Shown: piece after piece, positions 1 through 9,951 of the stretch
Numbering within the stretch: position 1 is the stretch's first letter
Layout of the letters: each line of letters starts with the position of its first letter
Position numbers and translations under genes: made by a program
Notes under the pieces: model-generated
What the model saw: only the letters and a program-made list of their open reading frames with translations
What the model was told of the DNA's origin: nothing
The model's database searches: none
Assembly (NCBI RefSeq): GCF_027922425.1
Contig: NZ_BSFQ01000011.1
Location: forward strand, 62,001 to 126,000
DNA: 64,000 nt
Source: Pseudonocardia halophobica
GTDB taxonomy: Bacteria; Actinomycetota; Actinomycetes; Mycobacteriales; Pseudonocardiaceae
Direction of reading: 5' to 3'

Positions 1-1452
1 GTGCACTCCAAGGGCAAGCCGTTCGCGAACGACGTCGACTTCCTGAGCCTGGCCAAGCGGACGGTCGGGATGTCCGGCGCCGACCTGGCGAACGTGATCA
101 ACGAGGCCGCGCTGCTCACCGCGCGGGAGAACGGCTCGCTGATCAACGGGGCCGCGCTGGAGGAGTCCGTCGACCGCGTCGTCGGCGGCCCGCGGCGCAA
201 GGGCAAGATCATCTCCGAGCAGGAGAAGAAGATCACCGCCTACCACGAGGGCGGGCACGCGCTGGCGGCGTGGGCGATGCCGGACCTCGAGCCGGTCTAC
301 AAGCTCACGATCCTGCCCCGCGGCCGCACCGGCGGCCACGCGCTCGTCGTCCCCGAGGACGACAAGGGCCTGATGACGCGCTCCGAGATGATCGCCCGGC
401 TGGTCTTCGCGATGGGCGGGCGCTCGGCGGAGGAGCTCGTGTTCCACGAGCCGACCACCGGCGCGTCGTCGGACATCGACCAGGCCACCAAGATCGCCCG
501 CGCGATGGTGACCGAGTACGGCATGAGCGCCCGGCTCGGCGCGGTCCGCTACGGCCGCGAGCAGGGCGACCCGTTCCTCGGCCGCTCGATGGGCAACCAG
601 GCGGACTACTCGCTCGAGGTCGCCCACGAGATCGACGAGGAGGTGCGCAAGCTCATCGAGGCCGCGCACACCGAGGCGTGGGAGATCCTCAACACCTACC
701 GGGACGTCCTGGACAACCTGGTCGTCGAGCTCCTGGACAAGGAGACGCTGACCCGCCGGGACCTGGAGCGGATCTTCGGCGACGTCGAGAAGCGGCCGCG
801 GATCACGGCGTTCAACGACTTCGGCGAGCGCACCCCGTCGGACAAGCCGCCGATCAAGACGCGCGCCGAGCTGGCCCGCGAGCGGGGCGAGATCTGGCCG
901 CCGGAGACCGAGCGCGAGCCCGCTCCCGTCGGGTCGTACCCGGGCGGCGGCCACACCGTCCCGTCGCCGGGCCCGAACGGCGGCCCCGGCCCGCTGCCCG
1001 GCCCCGGCCCCAACGGCGGCGGCTACCCGGGCGGGTTCCCGGCCGAGCCGCCCGCGCACGGGGCGCAGGGCAACGGCGCGCACGCCCAGGGCAACGGCGC
1101 GGCCCACGGGGCGGGCAACGGCCACGGGCACGTCCCGCAGGCGGCCGGCGGTCAGCAGGACCGGCAGCCGCCCTACGCGGTCGCGCCGAACTACGGTGCC
1201 CCGCCGGACTGGCGCCCCGCGACCACTCCGGCCGGGCAGACCTGGCCGCCGCCGAACTGGGCCCCCCACCAGGGTGACCGGACGGCGCCGGGGCACGCAT
1301 CGGGTTACGGTCGTGAGCAGGGGCAGGGCCAGCAGGCCTCCCCGGAGCAGCCGACGCAGCAGTTCGGGCAGGAGCCGCCCGCGCAGCGTCCGGCCGCTGA
1401 GGGTCCGGACGCGCCGGGCCCGCAGGGCCCCGACGCAGGGAGCAGGAACTGA
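1..1452 (+). CDS. ftsH: ATP-dependent zinc metalloprotease FtsH (C-terminal part, cut by window edge)
   Basis: C-terminal 483 codons of the membrane-anchored AAA+ protease that degrades misassembled membrane and short-lived cytosolic proteins. The frame is open from base 1, so the true start, the membrane segments and the Walker motifs lie outside the window. Visible are the end of the AAA lid helix (about residues 18-40), the M41 zinc motif HEGGH at residues 82-86, and the probable third zinc ligand Asp158 in TGASSDID. From about residue 300 the protein is a long Pro/Gly/Asn/Gln-rich disordered tail, as in actinobacterial FtsH. The stop codon overlaps the putative folE start, so it probably heads the folate operon. 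Confidence 0.95.
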   Translation: MHSKGKPFANDVDFLSLAKRTVGMSGADLANVINEAALLTARENGSLINGAALEESVDRVVGGPRRKGKIISEQEKKITAYHEGGHALAAWAMPDLEPVYKLTILPRGRTGGHALVVPEDDKGLMTRSEMIARLVFAMGGRSAEELVFHEPTTGASSDIDQATKIARAMVTEYGMSARLGAVRYGREQGDPFLGRSMGNQADYSLEVAHEIDEEVRKLIEAAHTEAWEILNTYRDVLDNLVVELLDKETLTRRDLERIFGDVEKRPRITAFNDFGERTPSDKPPIKTRAELARERGEIWPPETEREPAPVGSYPGGGHTVPSPGPNGGPGPLPGPGPNGGGYPGGFPAEPPAHGAQGNGAHAQGNGAAHGAGNGHGHVPQAAGGQQDRQPPYAVAPNYGAPPDWRPATTPAGQTWPPPNWAPHQGDRTAPGHASGYGREQGQGQQASPEQPTQQFGQEPPAQRPAAEGPDAPGPQGPDAGSRN

Positions 1453-2081
1453 GCACCGGAACCACCGACGGCGAGGCGCCGGCCTACACGGCGGCGGAGC
1501 GGCGGGCCGCGGCGGGCGTCGACCACGCACGCGCCGAGGCGGCGATCCGCGAGCTGCTGATCGCGCTCGGGGAGGACCCCGACCGCGAGGGCCTGCGGGA
1601 CACCCCCGGCCGCGTCGCGCGCGCCTACGAGGAGATCTTCGCCGGGCTGTACGTCGACCCGGCGACGGTCCTCGAGCGGACGTTCGACGAGGGCCACGGC
1701 GAGCTCGTCCTCGTCAAGGACATCCCCCTGTACAGCACCTGCGAGCACCACCTCGTGCCCTTCCACGGGGTGGCGCACGTCGGGTACATCCCGTCGGTCG
1801 AGGGCCGGGTCACCGGGCTGTCGAAGATCGCCCGCGTGGTCGACCTCTACGCGAAGCGGCCGCAGGTGCAGGAGCGGCTGACCGGGCAGGTCGCCGACGC
1901 GCTGGTCCGCAAGCTGGACCCGCGGGGCGTGATCGTGGTGATCGACGCCGAGCACCTGTGCATGGCGATGCGCGGCATCCGCAAGCCGGGCTCGCGCACG
2001 ACCACCTCCGCCGTCCGGGGGCTCTTCCAGACCTCCCCGTCCTCGCGCGCGGAGGCGCTGTCGCTGATCCGGGGCACGTGA
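1449..2081 (+). CDS. folE: GTP cyclohydrolase I, probable CTG start
   Basis: Converts GTP to 7,8-dihydroneopterin triphosphate, the first step of tetrahydrofolate synthesis. The frame carries the family motifs [15 protein letters not shown] and the zinc site CEHH, and ends in the usual [15 protein letters not shown] tail; 210 residues is normal. There is no ATG, GTG or TTG between the in-frame stop at 1398-1400 and the GTG at 1755, which lies beyond the CEHH site. The only sensible start is CTG at 1449, overlapping the ftsH stop (CTGA), with AGGGAG at 1437-1442 as ribosome site 6 nt upstream. The start codon is inferred; the gene is certain. Confidence 0.93.
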   Translation: MSTGTTDGEAPAYTAAERRAAAGVDHARAEAAIRELLIALGEDPDREGLRDTPGRVARAYEEIFAGLYVDPATVLERTFDEGHGELVLVKDIPLYSTCEHHLVPFHGVAHVGYIPSVEGRVTGLSKIARVVDLYAKRPQVQERLTGQVADALVRKLDPRGVIVVIDAEHLCMAMRGIRKPGSRTTTSAVRGLFQTSPSSRAEALSLIRGT

Positions 2082-2971
2082 TGGCCGCCGGGCTGGACGG
2101 CCGCGTCCCGCATCCCGGCCGCTGCGTCGTGATGGGCATCCTCAACGTCACGCCGGACTCGTTCTCCGACGGCGGCCGCTACCTCGACCGGGAGCACGCC
2201 GTCGCCCACGGGGTCGCCATGCGCGACGCCGGGGCCGACCTCGTCGACGTCGGCGGGGAGTCCACGCGGCCCGGCGCGGGCCGGGTCGACGCCCCGACCG
2301 AGCGCGACCGGGTGGTCCCGGTGATCCGCGACCTGGTCGCCGAGGGTGTCCGGGTCAGCGTCGACACCACCCGCGCGTCCGTGGCCGTGGCCGCGGTCGA
2401 GGCCGGTGCGGTCGTGGTCAACGACGTGTCGGGCGGGCTGGCCGATCCGCGGATGGCCGCCGCGGTCGCGTCGCTGCGCGTGCCGTGGATCCTCATGCAC
2501 TGGCGCGGGCACAGCGACCGGATGCAGGAGCTGGCGTCCTACGAGGACGTCATCGGCGAGGTGCGGCAGGAGCTCGTCGCCCGGGCGGACGCCGCGGTCA
2601 TGGCCGGGGTGGACCCGGACCGGCTGATCCTCGACCCCGGGCTGGGCTTCGCGAAGACGGCCGCGCACAACTGGGCGCTGCTGCGCCGGCTGGACGTGCT
2701 GGTCGCGCTGGGCTTCCCGGTGCTGGTCGGGGCCTCGCGCAAGCGGTTCCTCGGGCAGCTGCTGGCCGACGCCGAGGGCAAGCTGCGCCCGCCGGCCGGC
2801 CGGGACGGGGCCACCGCCGCGATCAGCGCGCTCGCCGCGCACGTGGGGGCCTGGGGCGTCCGGGTGCACGACGTGGAGTCCACGATGGACGCCGTGGCCG
2901 TCAGCACCGCGTACCGGCTCGGCTCGTCGCGGGCCCGCACCGGGCCGTGGCTGGGGGAGCCGCCGGCATGA
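2081..2971 (+). CDS. folP: Dihydropteroate synthase
   Basis: Condenses p-aminobenzoate with 6-hydroxymethyl-dihydropterin diphosphate to give dihydropteroate; this is the sulfonamide target. The pterin-binding signature [14 protein letters not shown] lies near residue 20, followed by [17 protein letters not shown] and GASRKRFLG, so it looks active. It is 296 residues long. The ATG overlaps the folE stop by one base (TGATG) and the end overlaps folB (ATGA), giving translational coupling within the folate operon. Confidence 0.97.
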   Translation: MAAGLDGRVPHPGRCVVMGILNVTPDSFSDGGRYLDREHAVAHGVAMRDAGADLVDVGGESTRPGAGRVDAPTERDRVVPVIRDLVAEGVRVSVDTTRASVAVAAVEAGAVVVNDVSGGLADPRMAAAVASLRVPWILMHWRGHSDRMQELASYEDVIGEVRQELVARADAAVMAGVDPDRLILDPGLGFAKTAAHNWALLRRLDVLVALGFPVLVGASRKRFLGQLLADAEGKLRPPAGRDGATAAISALAAHVGAWGVRVHDVESTMDAVAVSTAYRLGSSRARTGPWLGEPPA

Positions 2972-3372
2972 GCGCGCCGGACACGGACCGCATCGAGCTG
3001 CGCGGCCTGCGCGTGCGTGGCAACCACGGCGTGTTCGACCACGAGAAGCGGGACGGGCAGGACTTCGTCGTCGACGTCGTACTGTGGCTGGACCTGCGGG
3101 AGGCCGCCGCCACGGACGACCTCACGAAGACGGTGCACTACGGCGAGCTGGCCGAGCGGACCGCGGCGATCGTCGCGGGCGAACCGCGGGACCTCATCGA
3201 GACGGTGTCGGCCGAGATCGCCGACGCGGTCATGGAGGACGAGCGCGTACAGGCCGTCGAGGTCACCCTGCACAAGCCGAACGCCCCCATCCCGCTGGAC
3301 TTCGCCGACGTCGCGGTGGTCGCCCGCCGCTCCCGGCAGGACGGCGGCCGGGGCCGGGTGATCCCGGCGTGA
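2968..3372 (+). CDS. folB: Dihydroneopterin aldolase
   Basis: Cleaves 7,8-dihydroneopterin to 6-hydroxymethyl-7,8-dihydropterin and glycolaldehyde. The 134-residue protein has the family features [16 protein letters not shown] near the N terminus, TVHYGEL in the middle, and the catalytic-lysine segment LHKPNAPI near the C terminus. ATGA overlap with folP and a GTGA overlap with folK place it in the middle of the operon. Confidence 0.96.
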   Translation: MSAPDTDRIELRGLRVRGNHGVFDHEKRDGQDFVVDVVLWLDLREAAATDDLTKTVHYGELAERTAAIVAGEPRDLIETVSAEIADAVMEDERVQAVEVTLHKPNAPIPLDFADVAVVARRSRQDGGRGRVIPA

Positions 3373-3863
3373 GCCGCGCGGTGCTGTCGCTGGGCTCCAA
3401 CCTGGGGGACCGGTTCGCCCACCTCCGCGGGGCCGTCGCCGGCTTCGGCGCGGCGGTGGTCGCCGCGTCGCCGGTCTACGAGACGGCGCCGTGGGGTGGC
3501 GTGGAGCAGCCGGACTTCCTCAACGCGGTCCTGATCGTCGCGGACCCGGCCGTGGACCACTGGGGCTGGCTGCGCCGCGGGCAGGAGCTGGAGAAGGCCG
3601 CCGAGCGGGTCCGCGAGGTCCGGTGGGGCCCGCGCACGCTCGACGTCGACGTCGTCACCGTCGACGGGGTGAGCAGCGACGATCCCGAACTGCTGCTGCC
3701 GCACCCGGGCACGCCGGAGCGCGCGACGGTCCTGATCCCGTGGCTCGACGTGGAGCCCGACGCGGTGCTGCCGGGACACGGGCGCGTCGCCGACCTGCTC
3801 GCCGCGCTGCCCGCGGGCGAGGCGGACACGGTGCGGCCGCGGCCCGACCTGGTCCTGCGGTGA
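3369..3863 (+). CDS. folK: 2-amino-4-hydroxy-6-hydroxymethyldihydropteridine pyrophosphokinase
   Basis: Transfers pyrophosphate from ATP to 6-hydroxymethyl-dihydropterin, making the substrate of FolP. The 164-residue protein begins with [10 protein letters not shown] and contains the HPPK signature [12 protein letters not shown] and the PHPG segment. The GTG start overlaps the folB stop (GTGA) and its own stop overlaps the next gene, so folE-folP-folB-folK and the DUF3180 gene appear cotranscribed. Confidence 0.96.
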   Translation: MSRAVLSLGSNLGDRFAHLRGAVAGFGAAVVAASPVYETAPWGGVEQPDFLNAVLIVADPAVDHWGWLRRGQELEKAAERVREVRWGPRTLDVDVVTVDGVSSDDPELLLPHPGTPERATVLIPWLDVEPDAVLPGHGRVADLLAALPAGEADTVRPRPDLVLR

Positions 3864-4348
3864 AGCCGATCCGGCACCGCGACCTGCTCGTCGCCTTCCT
3901 GGGCGCCGGGATCGTGGCGCACCTGGTCGTCAGCCTGACCTACGGCACGCTGCCGTCCTTCCCCGCGCCCGCCGGGGTCACGCTGGGCGTGCTCGGGCTC
4001 GCCGAGGCCGTCGCGGGGTGGATCCTCAAGGGCCGCGTTGAGCGGCGGTCCGGCAGCAAGCCCGTCGAGCCGCTGGTGGCGGCCCGGGCGGTGCTGGTGG
4101 CGCAGGCGTCGGCGGTCGGGGGCGCGCTCGTCGGCGGCCTGTGGGCCGGGCTGCTGGCGTACGTGCTGCCGCGGGCCTCCACGGTCACCGCGGCGGCGTC
4201 GGACACCACGGCGGCGGTCGTCGGGCTGCTGTGCGCGCTCGTGCTGGTCGGCGGCGCGCTCTGGCTGGAACGGTGCTGCCGCACGCCGGACGACCCGGAC
4301 GAGCAGCGTCGCGACGGCGGATCCGGGGGCGGGGCGGCCACCCGGTAG
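3860..4348 (+). CDS. DUF3180 membrane protein
   Basis: A 162-residue membrane protein with about four hydrophobic segments: near residues 8-28, 38-56, 83-105 and 113-133. It matches the DUF3180 family, which in actinobacteria follows folK; function unknown. The GTG start overlaps the folK stop. The C terminus is short, polar and Arg/Gly-rich. Position argues for co-expression with folate synthesis but not for a role in it. Confidence 0.8.
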   Translation: MKPIRHRDLLVAFLGAGIVAHLVVSLTYGTLPSFPAPAGVTLGVLGLAEAVAGWILKGRVERRSGSKPVEPLVAARAVLVAQASAVGGALVGGLWAGLLAYVLPRASTVTAAASDTTAAVVGLLCALVLVGGALWLERCCRTPDDPDEQRRDGGSGGGAATR

Positions 4349-4387
4349 GGCGCCCCGTGACGGCCGGTGGATGTCGGTGGCGGAAAG

Positions 4388-4393
4388 TAGGCT
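4388..4393 (+). promoter_or_regulatory. -10 box of a leaderless promoter for the PrsW gene
   Basis: TAGGCT fits the actinobacterial TANNNT -10 pattern and is followed by 7 nt and the ATG at 4401, so transcription would begin at or next to the start codon. Confidence 0.5.
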
Positions 4394-4400
4394 CGCCGCC

Positions 4401-5870
4401 ATGGCCTTCCCCGTGCCGACCGGACACCCGCCCGCGGAGCCGACCACGCGGCACACCCACGCCGCGCGGCGCAAGGGCGTGCTGCTGCCGGTCGTCGGCC
4501 TGGTGGCGCTGGGCGTCTGCGGGCTCGTGGTGCTGGGGCTGGTCGGCAACTCGGTCGGTCCCGGTGGGGTGCTCGTCGGGGCGCTGTGTGCGCTTCTGCC
4601 GGTCGGACCGGTCGTCGCGACGTTCCTGTGGATCGACCGCTGGGAGCCCGAGCCACCGCGGATGCTGCTGATCGCGTTCCTGTGGGGCGCGTGCTTCGCG
4701 GCGCTGTCCGCACTGATCATCAACTCCAGCGCGGCCCTGGCGGTCGACGCCCTGTTGGGCCGCGGCAGCGGGGACGTGCTGGGCTCGGTCGTGATCGCCC
4801 CGTTCGTCGAGGAGGCGCTCAAGGGGCTCTTCCTGGTCGGGCTGCTCGTCTGGCGGCGCCGGGAGTTCGACGGCATCGTCGACGGGATCGTCTACGCGGG
4901 ATTGGTCGCCGCGGGCTTCGCCTTCACCGAGAACATCCTCTACATCGGCCGCGCCTTCGCGGAGGACGCGATGGCCGGGCAGAGCGGCGGGGTGCTCGCG
5001 GTGCTGCTGCTGCGCGGGGTGTTCTCGCCCTTCGCGCACCCGCTGTTCACGTCGATGATCGGGATCGGGGCGGGCATCGCCGCCGCGAGCCGCAGCACGG
5101 CGGTGCGGGTGCTCGCGGTGCTCGCCGGCTACCTGGTCGCGGTGCTCCTGCACGCGATGTGGAACGGGGCCGCGTCGGTCCTGGGCGGGACCGGGTTCGT
5201 GCAGGTCTATGTCGTGATCATGGTGCCGCTGTTCATCGGGCTGGCGGTCGTGGTGATCTGGCAGCGGCGGCGCGAGGCGAAGACGGTCGCCGAGCAGCTG
5301 CCGTCGTTCGCGCAGGCGGGCTGGATCGCCTGGAGCGAGGTGCCACTGCTCGGCAACCTCGCGCAGCGGCGAGGCTGGCGCCGGGCCGTCAAGCAGCGGT
5401 CGGGGCCGCACGCCGCCCGCGCGGTCGCCGACTACCAGGGGGCGGTCACCGAGCTGGCCTTCCTGCGCTCCCGCATCGCCCGCGGCGCGGTCCGGGACAG
5501 CGCCGAGGAGCTGGAGCACGAGCGGCTCCGCGCCCTCGCCAAGGCCCGTGCCCGGGCCCTCGGCATGCCCGACGCCCTCACCGCCGCCTGGGGCAACCAG
5601 CATCCGCCGGGCTGGACCCCGCCGCCCGCCCCCGCTCCCGGCTGGGCGCCGGTCCCACAGGGGTACGGCCCGGGCTACGCGACCCCCGGCTACGGCCCGC
5701 CCTCGCAGGGCTACGCCACCCCGGGCTACGGCCCGCCCTCGCAGGGCTACGGTCCGCCCGGCCAGGGCCAGGGTCCCCCGCCCACCTACGGCGCCCCCGG
5801 CCTGCCCCCTCGCGGCCAGCAGCCGCCCCCCGGCCCGCCGCCGGGGTGGGGCCCGCCGCCCCAGCGCTGA
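4401..5870 (+). CDS. PrsW family intramembrane metalloprotease
   Basis: Polytopic protein of 489 residues, with about eight membrane segments between residues 25 and 290. It has the PrsW motifs: FVEEALKG (EExxK), FAFTENILY (FxxxEN) and HAMWNG. PrsW enzymes perform site-1-type cleavage of membrane substrates such as anti-sigma factors; the substrate here is unknown. A cytosolic region follows, then a Pro/Gly/Tyr/Gln-rich tail. ATG 4401 is preferred over the in-frame ATG at 4371 because a TAGGCT -10 box lies 7 nt upstream of 4401. The gene converges with an M50-type protease gene 3 bp away. Confidence 0.85.
   Translation: MAFPVPTGHPPAEPTTRHTHAARRKGVLLPVVGLVALGVCGLVVLGLVGNSVGPGGVLVGALCALLPVGPVVATFLWIDRWEPEPPRMLLIAFLWGACFAALSALIINSSAALAVDALLGRGSGDVLGSVVIAPFVEEALKGLFLVGLLVWRRREFDGIVDGIVYAGLVAAGFAFTENILYIGRAFAEDAMAGQSGGVLAVLLLRGVFSPFAHPLFTSMIGIGAGIAAASRSTAVRVLAVLAGYLVAVLLHAMWNGAASVLGGTGFVQVYVVIMVPLFIGLAVVVIWQRRREAKTVAEQLPSFAQAGWIAWSEVPLLGNLAQRRGWRRAVKQRSGPHAARAVADYQGAVTELAFLRSRIARGAVRDSAEELEHERLRALAKARARALGMPDALTAAWGNQHPPGWTPPPAPAPGWAPVPQGYGPGYATPGYGPPSQGYATPGYGPPSQGYGPPGQGQGPPPTYGAPGLPPRGQQPPPGPPPGWGPPPQR
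5673..5744 (+). repeat. 36-bp direct repeat (two copies) in the PrsW C-terminal tail
   Basis: Two adjacent 36-bp copies (5673-5708 and 5709-5744) differ at a few bases and encode GYATPGYGPPSQ twice. The change is in-frame coding expansion within a disordered Pro/Gly/Tyr tail, and copy number may vary between strains. Confidence 0.85.
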
Positions 5871-5873
5871 GGA

Positions 5874-6530
5874 TCAGAAGGGCAGGAGCAGCCGGACGCC
5901 CCGGTAGAGGCACACGAGCGTCAGCGCCCACCACCCGAGGATCCAGATGATCGCCGGGATCCAGGTGACGCGGGCGAGGATCGCGGCGTCGCCGCGGGAG
6001 CCGAAGCCGAGCTGGAGCAGGCCCTTGATCGCGCCGAACAACATCACCCACACGAGTCCGACCGCCACCGCGGCCTGCCAGGCGGCGTTGCCGCCTACCA
6101 GGGCCCAGACGATGCCCGCTCCCACCAGCAGTACGACCAGGTTCGTGAACAGACCTCGGGCCATGAAGAACGAGGACAGGAGAAGAACGGCGGCGATCCA
6201 CAACACCGCCACGGCGCGCCCTTCGGCGACGAGGTGCGCGCCGCCCCATCCGAGCAGAGGCGGGGTCGCATAGCCGACGATGCCGGTGAGAATCGCTCCG
6301 GCGCCCCACGAACTGTCGGCGTCCGTGCTCCCGCCGGACCCGCCGTGGGTGTTCTCGTCCAGCACGAAGCCCTTGGGATTCCGGAAGGTCAGGATCGCCA
6401 TCGCCACGTGCCCGCCCTCGTGGGCGATGGTCGAGATCGACCCGATCCACGACGCCGTCACGGGCAGGAACACCAGCACGAACACGACGAACCCGATGCC
6501 GGCCACGACCGGTGTGCCGATCAGCGGCAT
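5874..6530 (-). CDS. M50B-like membrane metalloprotease
   Basis: A 218-residue polytopic membrane protein. HEGGH follows the first long hydrophobic segment (STIAHEGGHVAMA), the arrangement of the M50B-like family related to site-2 proteases. About five further hydrophobic segments follow. The start is uncertain: ATG 6530 has GGGAG only 2 nt upstream, GTG 6551 is in frame without a clear ribosome site, and the frame stays open to 6716. It converges with the PrsW gene; pairing of two membrane protease types is suggestive, but no shared substrate can be named. Confidence 0.75.
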   Translation of the reverse strand: MPLIGTPVVAGIGFVVFVLVFLPVTASWIGSISTIAHEGGHVAMAILTFRNPKGFVLDENTHGGSGGSTDADSSWGAGAILTGIVGYATPPLLGWGGAHLVAEGRAVAVLWIAAVLLLSSFFMARGLFTNLVVLLVGAGIVWALVGGNAAWQAAVAVGLVWVMLFGAIKGLLQLGFGSRGDAAILARVTWIPAIIWILGWWALTLVCLYRGVRLLLPF

Positions 6531-6898
6531 CTCTCCCGGCAGTCCCGTCACTCGATCGAGTGTGAGCGGCCCGATGAGCTGCGGGAATACACAACATCGA
6601 CGATCTCCGGTCGCCGCGCCGCCGCCCATCCGGCCGGGCGGGTGTGCGCGGCCCCTTCGACGCACGCCCCCACCATGGGCGCCGTCGGGAGCAGCCCGAC
6701 GCGTCGGGTCGCCCATCAGGGATCACCACAGCATGACGCCCTCGTGAGCGGCGTGTGAGCCGCCCGGCCCGGTGAAGCCCGTCACGCGCTCTCCCCGGGA
6801 TGGTCCACACCCGCCTACCCTCGTGGCCGTCGTCGCCGATCGATGTCGACCACAACGTCCGGTACCCCTGGTGGACTGGAACGGAGCAGGAGCGCGTG
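6531..6898. other. Intergenic region between divergent M50-like and DUF2520 genes
   Basis: 368 bp without a convincing gene; the minus-strand frame extends to 6716 with poor actinobacterial character. A TACCCT hexamer at 6816-6821 could be the -10 box for the DUF2520-panC-panD-coaX operon, leaving a leader of about 70 nt. Nothing else stands out. Confidence 0.4.
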
Positions 6899-7801
6899 AT
6901 GAGTGCTGGCCGGCCCGCCCGGCTGGCCGTCGGAGTGGTCTCCGCCGGCCGTGTCGGGGCCGTTCTGGGTGCCGCGTGGGACGCGGTGGGGCACCGGGTC
7001 GTGGCGACCTCGGGGGTCTCCCGGGCGTCCGTGCACCGCGCCGAGACCCTCCTGCCCGACGCCCCGCTGCTGGCTCCGGACGAGGTGATCCGCGCGGCGG
7101 ACCTCGCCCTCCTCGCCGTCCCGGACGACGTGCTGCCCGGCCTGGTCCGCGGCCTCGCCGCCGCCGGCGCCTTCCGCCCCGGCCAGATCGTGGTCCACAC
7201 CGCCGGCGCGCACGGCGTCGAGGTGCTGGACCCGGCCGTCGAGCACGGGATCCTGCCGCTCGCCCTGCACCCGGTCATGACCTTCACCGGCCGGCCCGAG
7301 GACGTCCAGCGCCTCACCGGCTGCTGCGTCGCGGTGACCGCGCGGGCGGACGACGAGGCGGCCTGGAACGTGGGCGAGGCGCTGGTCCTGGAGCTCGGCG
7401 CCGAGCCGGTCCGGGTCCCCGAGCAGGTCCGGCCGCTGTACCACGCCGCCCTCGCCCACGGCGCGAACCACCTGGTCACGCTCGTGCGTGACTGCGCCGA
7501 CCTGCTCGACAAGGCCGGGGTCAGGCCTGCCGAGCGGCTGATCGGGCCCCTCCTCTCCGCCGCGCTGGACAACGCGCTGCGCCACGGCGACCGCGCGTTG
7601 ACCGGGCCGGTCGCCCGCGGCGACGTCGGCACCGTCCGCACCCACCTCCGCGAGCTCGACCGCGCCGATCCCGAGCTCGCCGACACCTACCGCACCCTCG
7701 CCCGTCGCACCGCGCACCGCGCGGCGGAGGGCGGGTTGCTGCCCGACCACGCGGCCGACGAGGTCCGCGCCGCCCTTGACGACTCTGAGGAGCACCGGTG
7801 A
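6899..7801 (+). CDS. Rossmann-like and DUF2520 domain protein (pantothenate operon)
   Basis: 300-residue protein with an N-terminal NAD(P)-binding Rossmann fold ([16 protein letters not shown], residues about 12-27) and a C-terminal DUF2520 helical domain with the conserved [14 protein letters not shown] segment. The layout resembles ketopantoate and pyrroline-5-carboxylate reductases. The gene precedes panC in many actinobacteria, so a redox role close to pantothenate synthesis, possibly ketopantoate reduction, is an inference only. ATG 6899 is preceded by AGGAG at 6888-6892; GTG 6896 directly before it is an alternative. The end overlaps panC (GTGA). Confidence 0.82.
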   Translation: MSAGRPARLAVGVVSAGRVGAVLGAAWDAVGHRVVATSGVSRASVHRAETLLPDAPLLAPDEVIRAADLALLAVPDDVLPGLVRGLAAAGAFRPGQIVVHTAGAHGVEVLDPAVEHGILPLALHPVMTFTGRPEDVQRLTGCCVAVTARADDEAAWNVGEALVLELGAEPVRVPEQVRPLYHAALAHGANHLVTLVRDCADLLDKAGVRPAERLIGPLLSAALDNALRHGDRALTGPVARGDVGTVRTHLRELDRADPELADTYRTLARRTAHRAAEGGLLPDHAADEVRAALDDSEEHR

Positions 7802-8682
7802 CCGCACCCGCCCGCACCCGCAACGGCTACGCCCGCGGCCGGCTGACCGTGCACGACGACCCGGCCAAGCTGACCCCCGTCAGCCGTGCGCTGCGGGCGG
7901 CCGGGCGCAAGGTCGTGCTCGTGCCGACGATGGGCGCGCTGCACGAGGGCCACCGCGAGCTGATCCGGCATGCGAGGTCGGTGCCCGGCAACGTGGTCCC
8001 GGTCGTCAGCATCTTCGTGAACCCGCTGCAGTTCGGGCCGAACGAGGACCTGGAGCGCTACCCGCGGCCCCTCGAGCGGGATCTCGACGCGTGCCGCGAG
8101 GAGGGCGTCGAGCTCGTCTTCACGCCCTCGGTCGACCACATGTACCCGCCGGGCTCGGACACCCGGATCGTCGCCGGGGCGCTCGGCGCCGACCTCGAGG
8201 GCGGGCCGCGGCCGGGGCACTTCGACGGGATGCTGACCGTCGTCGCGAAGCTCTTCCACATCGTGGGGCCCGACGTCGCGCTGTTCGGCGAGAAGGACTA
8301 CCAGCAGCTCACGCTGGTCAAGAAGATGGTGCGGGACCTGGACTTCCCGCTGTCCGTGGTGGGGGTGCCCACGGTCCGCGAGCCGGACGGGCTGGCCCTG
8401 TCCTCGCGGAACGTCTACCTGTCCGCCGACGAGCGCCCCCGCGCCGTCACGCTCTCCCGCGCGCTGCGCGAGGGCGCCGCCGTCTCGGCCCACGGGCCCG
8501 CGGCGGTCCTCGAGCGGGCCCGCGCGGTCCTCGACACCGAACCGGCGCTGCAGGTCGAGTACCTGGAGCTGCGCGACGCCGACACCCTCGGCGAGCCGGT
8601 CGACGGCGGCCGGGCCCGGCTGCTCGTCGCCGCCCGGATCGGCGCCACCCGCCTCATCGACAACGTCCCCGTCCAGCTCTAG
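7798..8682 (+). CDS. panC: Pantoate--beta-alanine ligase (pantothenate synthetase)
   Basis: ATP-dependent condensation of pantoate and beta-alanine to pantothenate, in the cytosol. The 294-residue protein has [10 protein letters not shown] (ATP-binding HxGH), [16 protein letters not shown] and [13 protein letters not shown] (KMSKS-like loop). GTG start overlaps the preceding stop (GTGA). It supplies, with PanD, the pantothenate used by CoaX in the same operon. Confidence 0.97.
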   Translation: MTAPARTRNGYARGRLTVHDDPAKLTPVSRALRAAGRKVVLVPTMGALHEGHRELIRHARSVPGNVVPVVSIFVNPLQFGPNEDLERYPRPLERDLDACREEGVELVFTPSVDHMYPPGSDTRIVAGALGADLEGGPRPGHFDGMLTVVAKLFHIVGPDVALFGEKDYQQLTLVKKMVRDLDFPLSVVGVPTVREPDGLALSSRNVYLSADERPRAVTLSRALREGAAVSAHGPAAVLERARAVLDTEPALQVEYLELRDADTLGEPVDGGRARLLVAARIGATRLIDNVPVQL

Positions 8683-8690
8683 GAGTCCCC

Positions 8691-9098
8691 GTGCTGCGCA
8701 CCATGATGACCTCGAAGATCCACCGCGCAACGGTGACCCAGGCCGACCTGCACTACGTCGGCTCGGTGACCGTCGACCGCGACCTGATGGAGGCCGCCGA
8801 CCTGCTGGAGGGCGAGCAGGTCGCGATCGTCGACATCACCAACGGCGCCCGGCTCGAGACCTACGTGATCCCCGGCGAGCGGGGCAGCGGCGTCATCGGC
8901 ATCAACGGCGCCGCCGCGCACCTCGTGCACCCCGGCGACCTCGTCATCCTGATCGCCTACGGCCAGCTCGACGAGGCCGAGCTGCTCACCTACGCGCCGC
9001 GCGTGGTGTTCGTCGACGAGCACAACCGGATCGTCGAGCAGGGCTCGGACCCGGCGCACGCCCCCGAGGGCTCGGGGCTGCTGTCCGGCTCCCGCTGA
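8691..9098 (+). CDS. panD: Aspartate 1-decarboxylase (pyruvoyl enzyme precursor)
   Basis: Makes beta-alanine from aspartate. The 135-residue proenzyme has the self-cleavage site Gly-Ser in HYVGSVTVD, where the serine becomes the pyruvoyl cofactor, then [10 protein letters not shown] and the conserved GAAAHLV segment. GTG start at 8691 has AGGAG over the panC stop region 5 nt upstream; the stop overlaps the coaX ATG (TGATG). The C-terminal about 20 residues are a polar extension. Confidence 0.97.
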   Translation: MLRTMMTSKIHRATVTQADLHYVGSVTVDRDLMEAADLLEGEQVAIVDITNGARLETYVIPGERGSGVIGINGAAAHLVHPGDLVILIAYGQLDEAELLTYAPRVVFVDEHNRIVEQGSDPAHAPEGSGLLSGSR

Positions 9099-9940
9099 TG
9101 CTGCTCTGCATCGACATCGGCAACACCCAGATCGCGCTGGGTGTGTACGAGGGCGAGCTCCTCGTGCGGGACTGGCGGATGCGGACCGACCCGCGGATCA
9201 CGGCCGACGAGCTGGAGGTCGCCGTCGGCGCGATGCTCGGCGAGTACGCCCCGCGGGTCGACGGCGTGGCCGCGCTGTCCACCGTCCCGTCACTGCTGCG
9301 CGAACTGCGGCTGATGCTGGAGCGGCGAGCGGTGCGGATGCCCACCGTCGTCGTCGGCCCGGGGGTGCGGACGGGCGTGCCGCTGCTGGTCGACAACCCG
9401 CGCGAGGTCGGCGCGGACCGGGTGGTGAACACGCTCGCCGCGCACCACCGGCACGCGACGGCGTGCATCGTCGTCGACTTCGGGACCTCGACGAACATCG
9501 ACGTCGTGTCGGCCAAGGGCGAGTTCCTCGGGGGTGCGCTCGCCCCCGGCATCGAGATCTCGATGGACGCCCTCGCCCACCGCGCCGCCGCGCTGCGCAC
9601 CGTGGAGTTCGTGCCGCCCCGCTCGGTCATCGGCAAGAACACCGTGGAGTGCCTGCAGTCCGGCGTGCTCTACGGCTTCGCCGGCCAGGTCGACGGCCTG
9701 GTGCGCCGGATCGTCAGCGAGCTCGGCCCGGGCGCGGGCCCGGTGACCGTGCTCGGCACCGGTGGCCTCGCGCCGCTGATGAAGGGCATCTCGGACACCA
9801 TCACCGAGTACGCCCCGGACCTGACCCTGGAGGGCCTGCGCCTCACGTACGAGCGCAACGTCCGCACGGGTGCGGCTCCCGGCGGCGTGCAGGAGCCGCG
9901 GGCGGACACCGCGCGGACGGCGCGCGGTACCGCCGTCTAG
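9098..9940 (+). CDS. coaX: Type III pantothenate kinase
   Basis: Phosphorylates pantothenate, the first committed step of coenzyme A synthesis. The N terminus [17 protein letters not shown] is the ASKHA phosphate-binding loop, followed by [11 protein letters not shown] and [11 protein letters not shown] with the later GxNTVE-type segment. 280 residues with a short polar tail. One-base overlap with panD indicates translational coupling. Confidence 0.95.
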   Translation: MLLCIDIGNTQIALGVYEGELLVRDWRMRTDPRITADELEVAVGAMLGEYAPRVDGVAALSTVPSLLRELRLMLERRAVRMPTVVVGPGVRTGVPLLVDNPREVGADRVVNTLAAHHRHATACIVVDFGTSTNIDVVSAKGEFLGGALAPGIEISMDALAHRAAALRTVEFVPPRSVIGKNTVECLQSGVLYGFAGQVDGLVRRIVSELGPGAGPVTVLGTGGLAPLMKGISDTITEYAPDLTLEGLRLTYERNVRTGAAPGGVQEPRADTARTARGTAV

Positions 9941-9943
9941 CCT
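9938..9943 (+). promoter_or_regulatory. -10 box of a leaderless promoter for lysS
   Basis: TAGCCT, beginning in the coaX stop codon, lies 8 nt upstream of the lysS GTG and fits TANNNT. Confidence 0.45.
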
Positions 9944-9951
9944 TACCCGGC

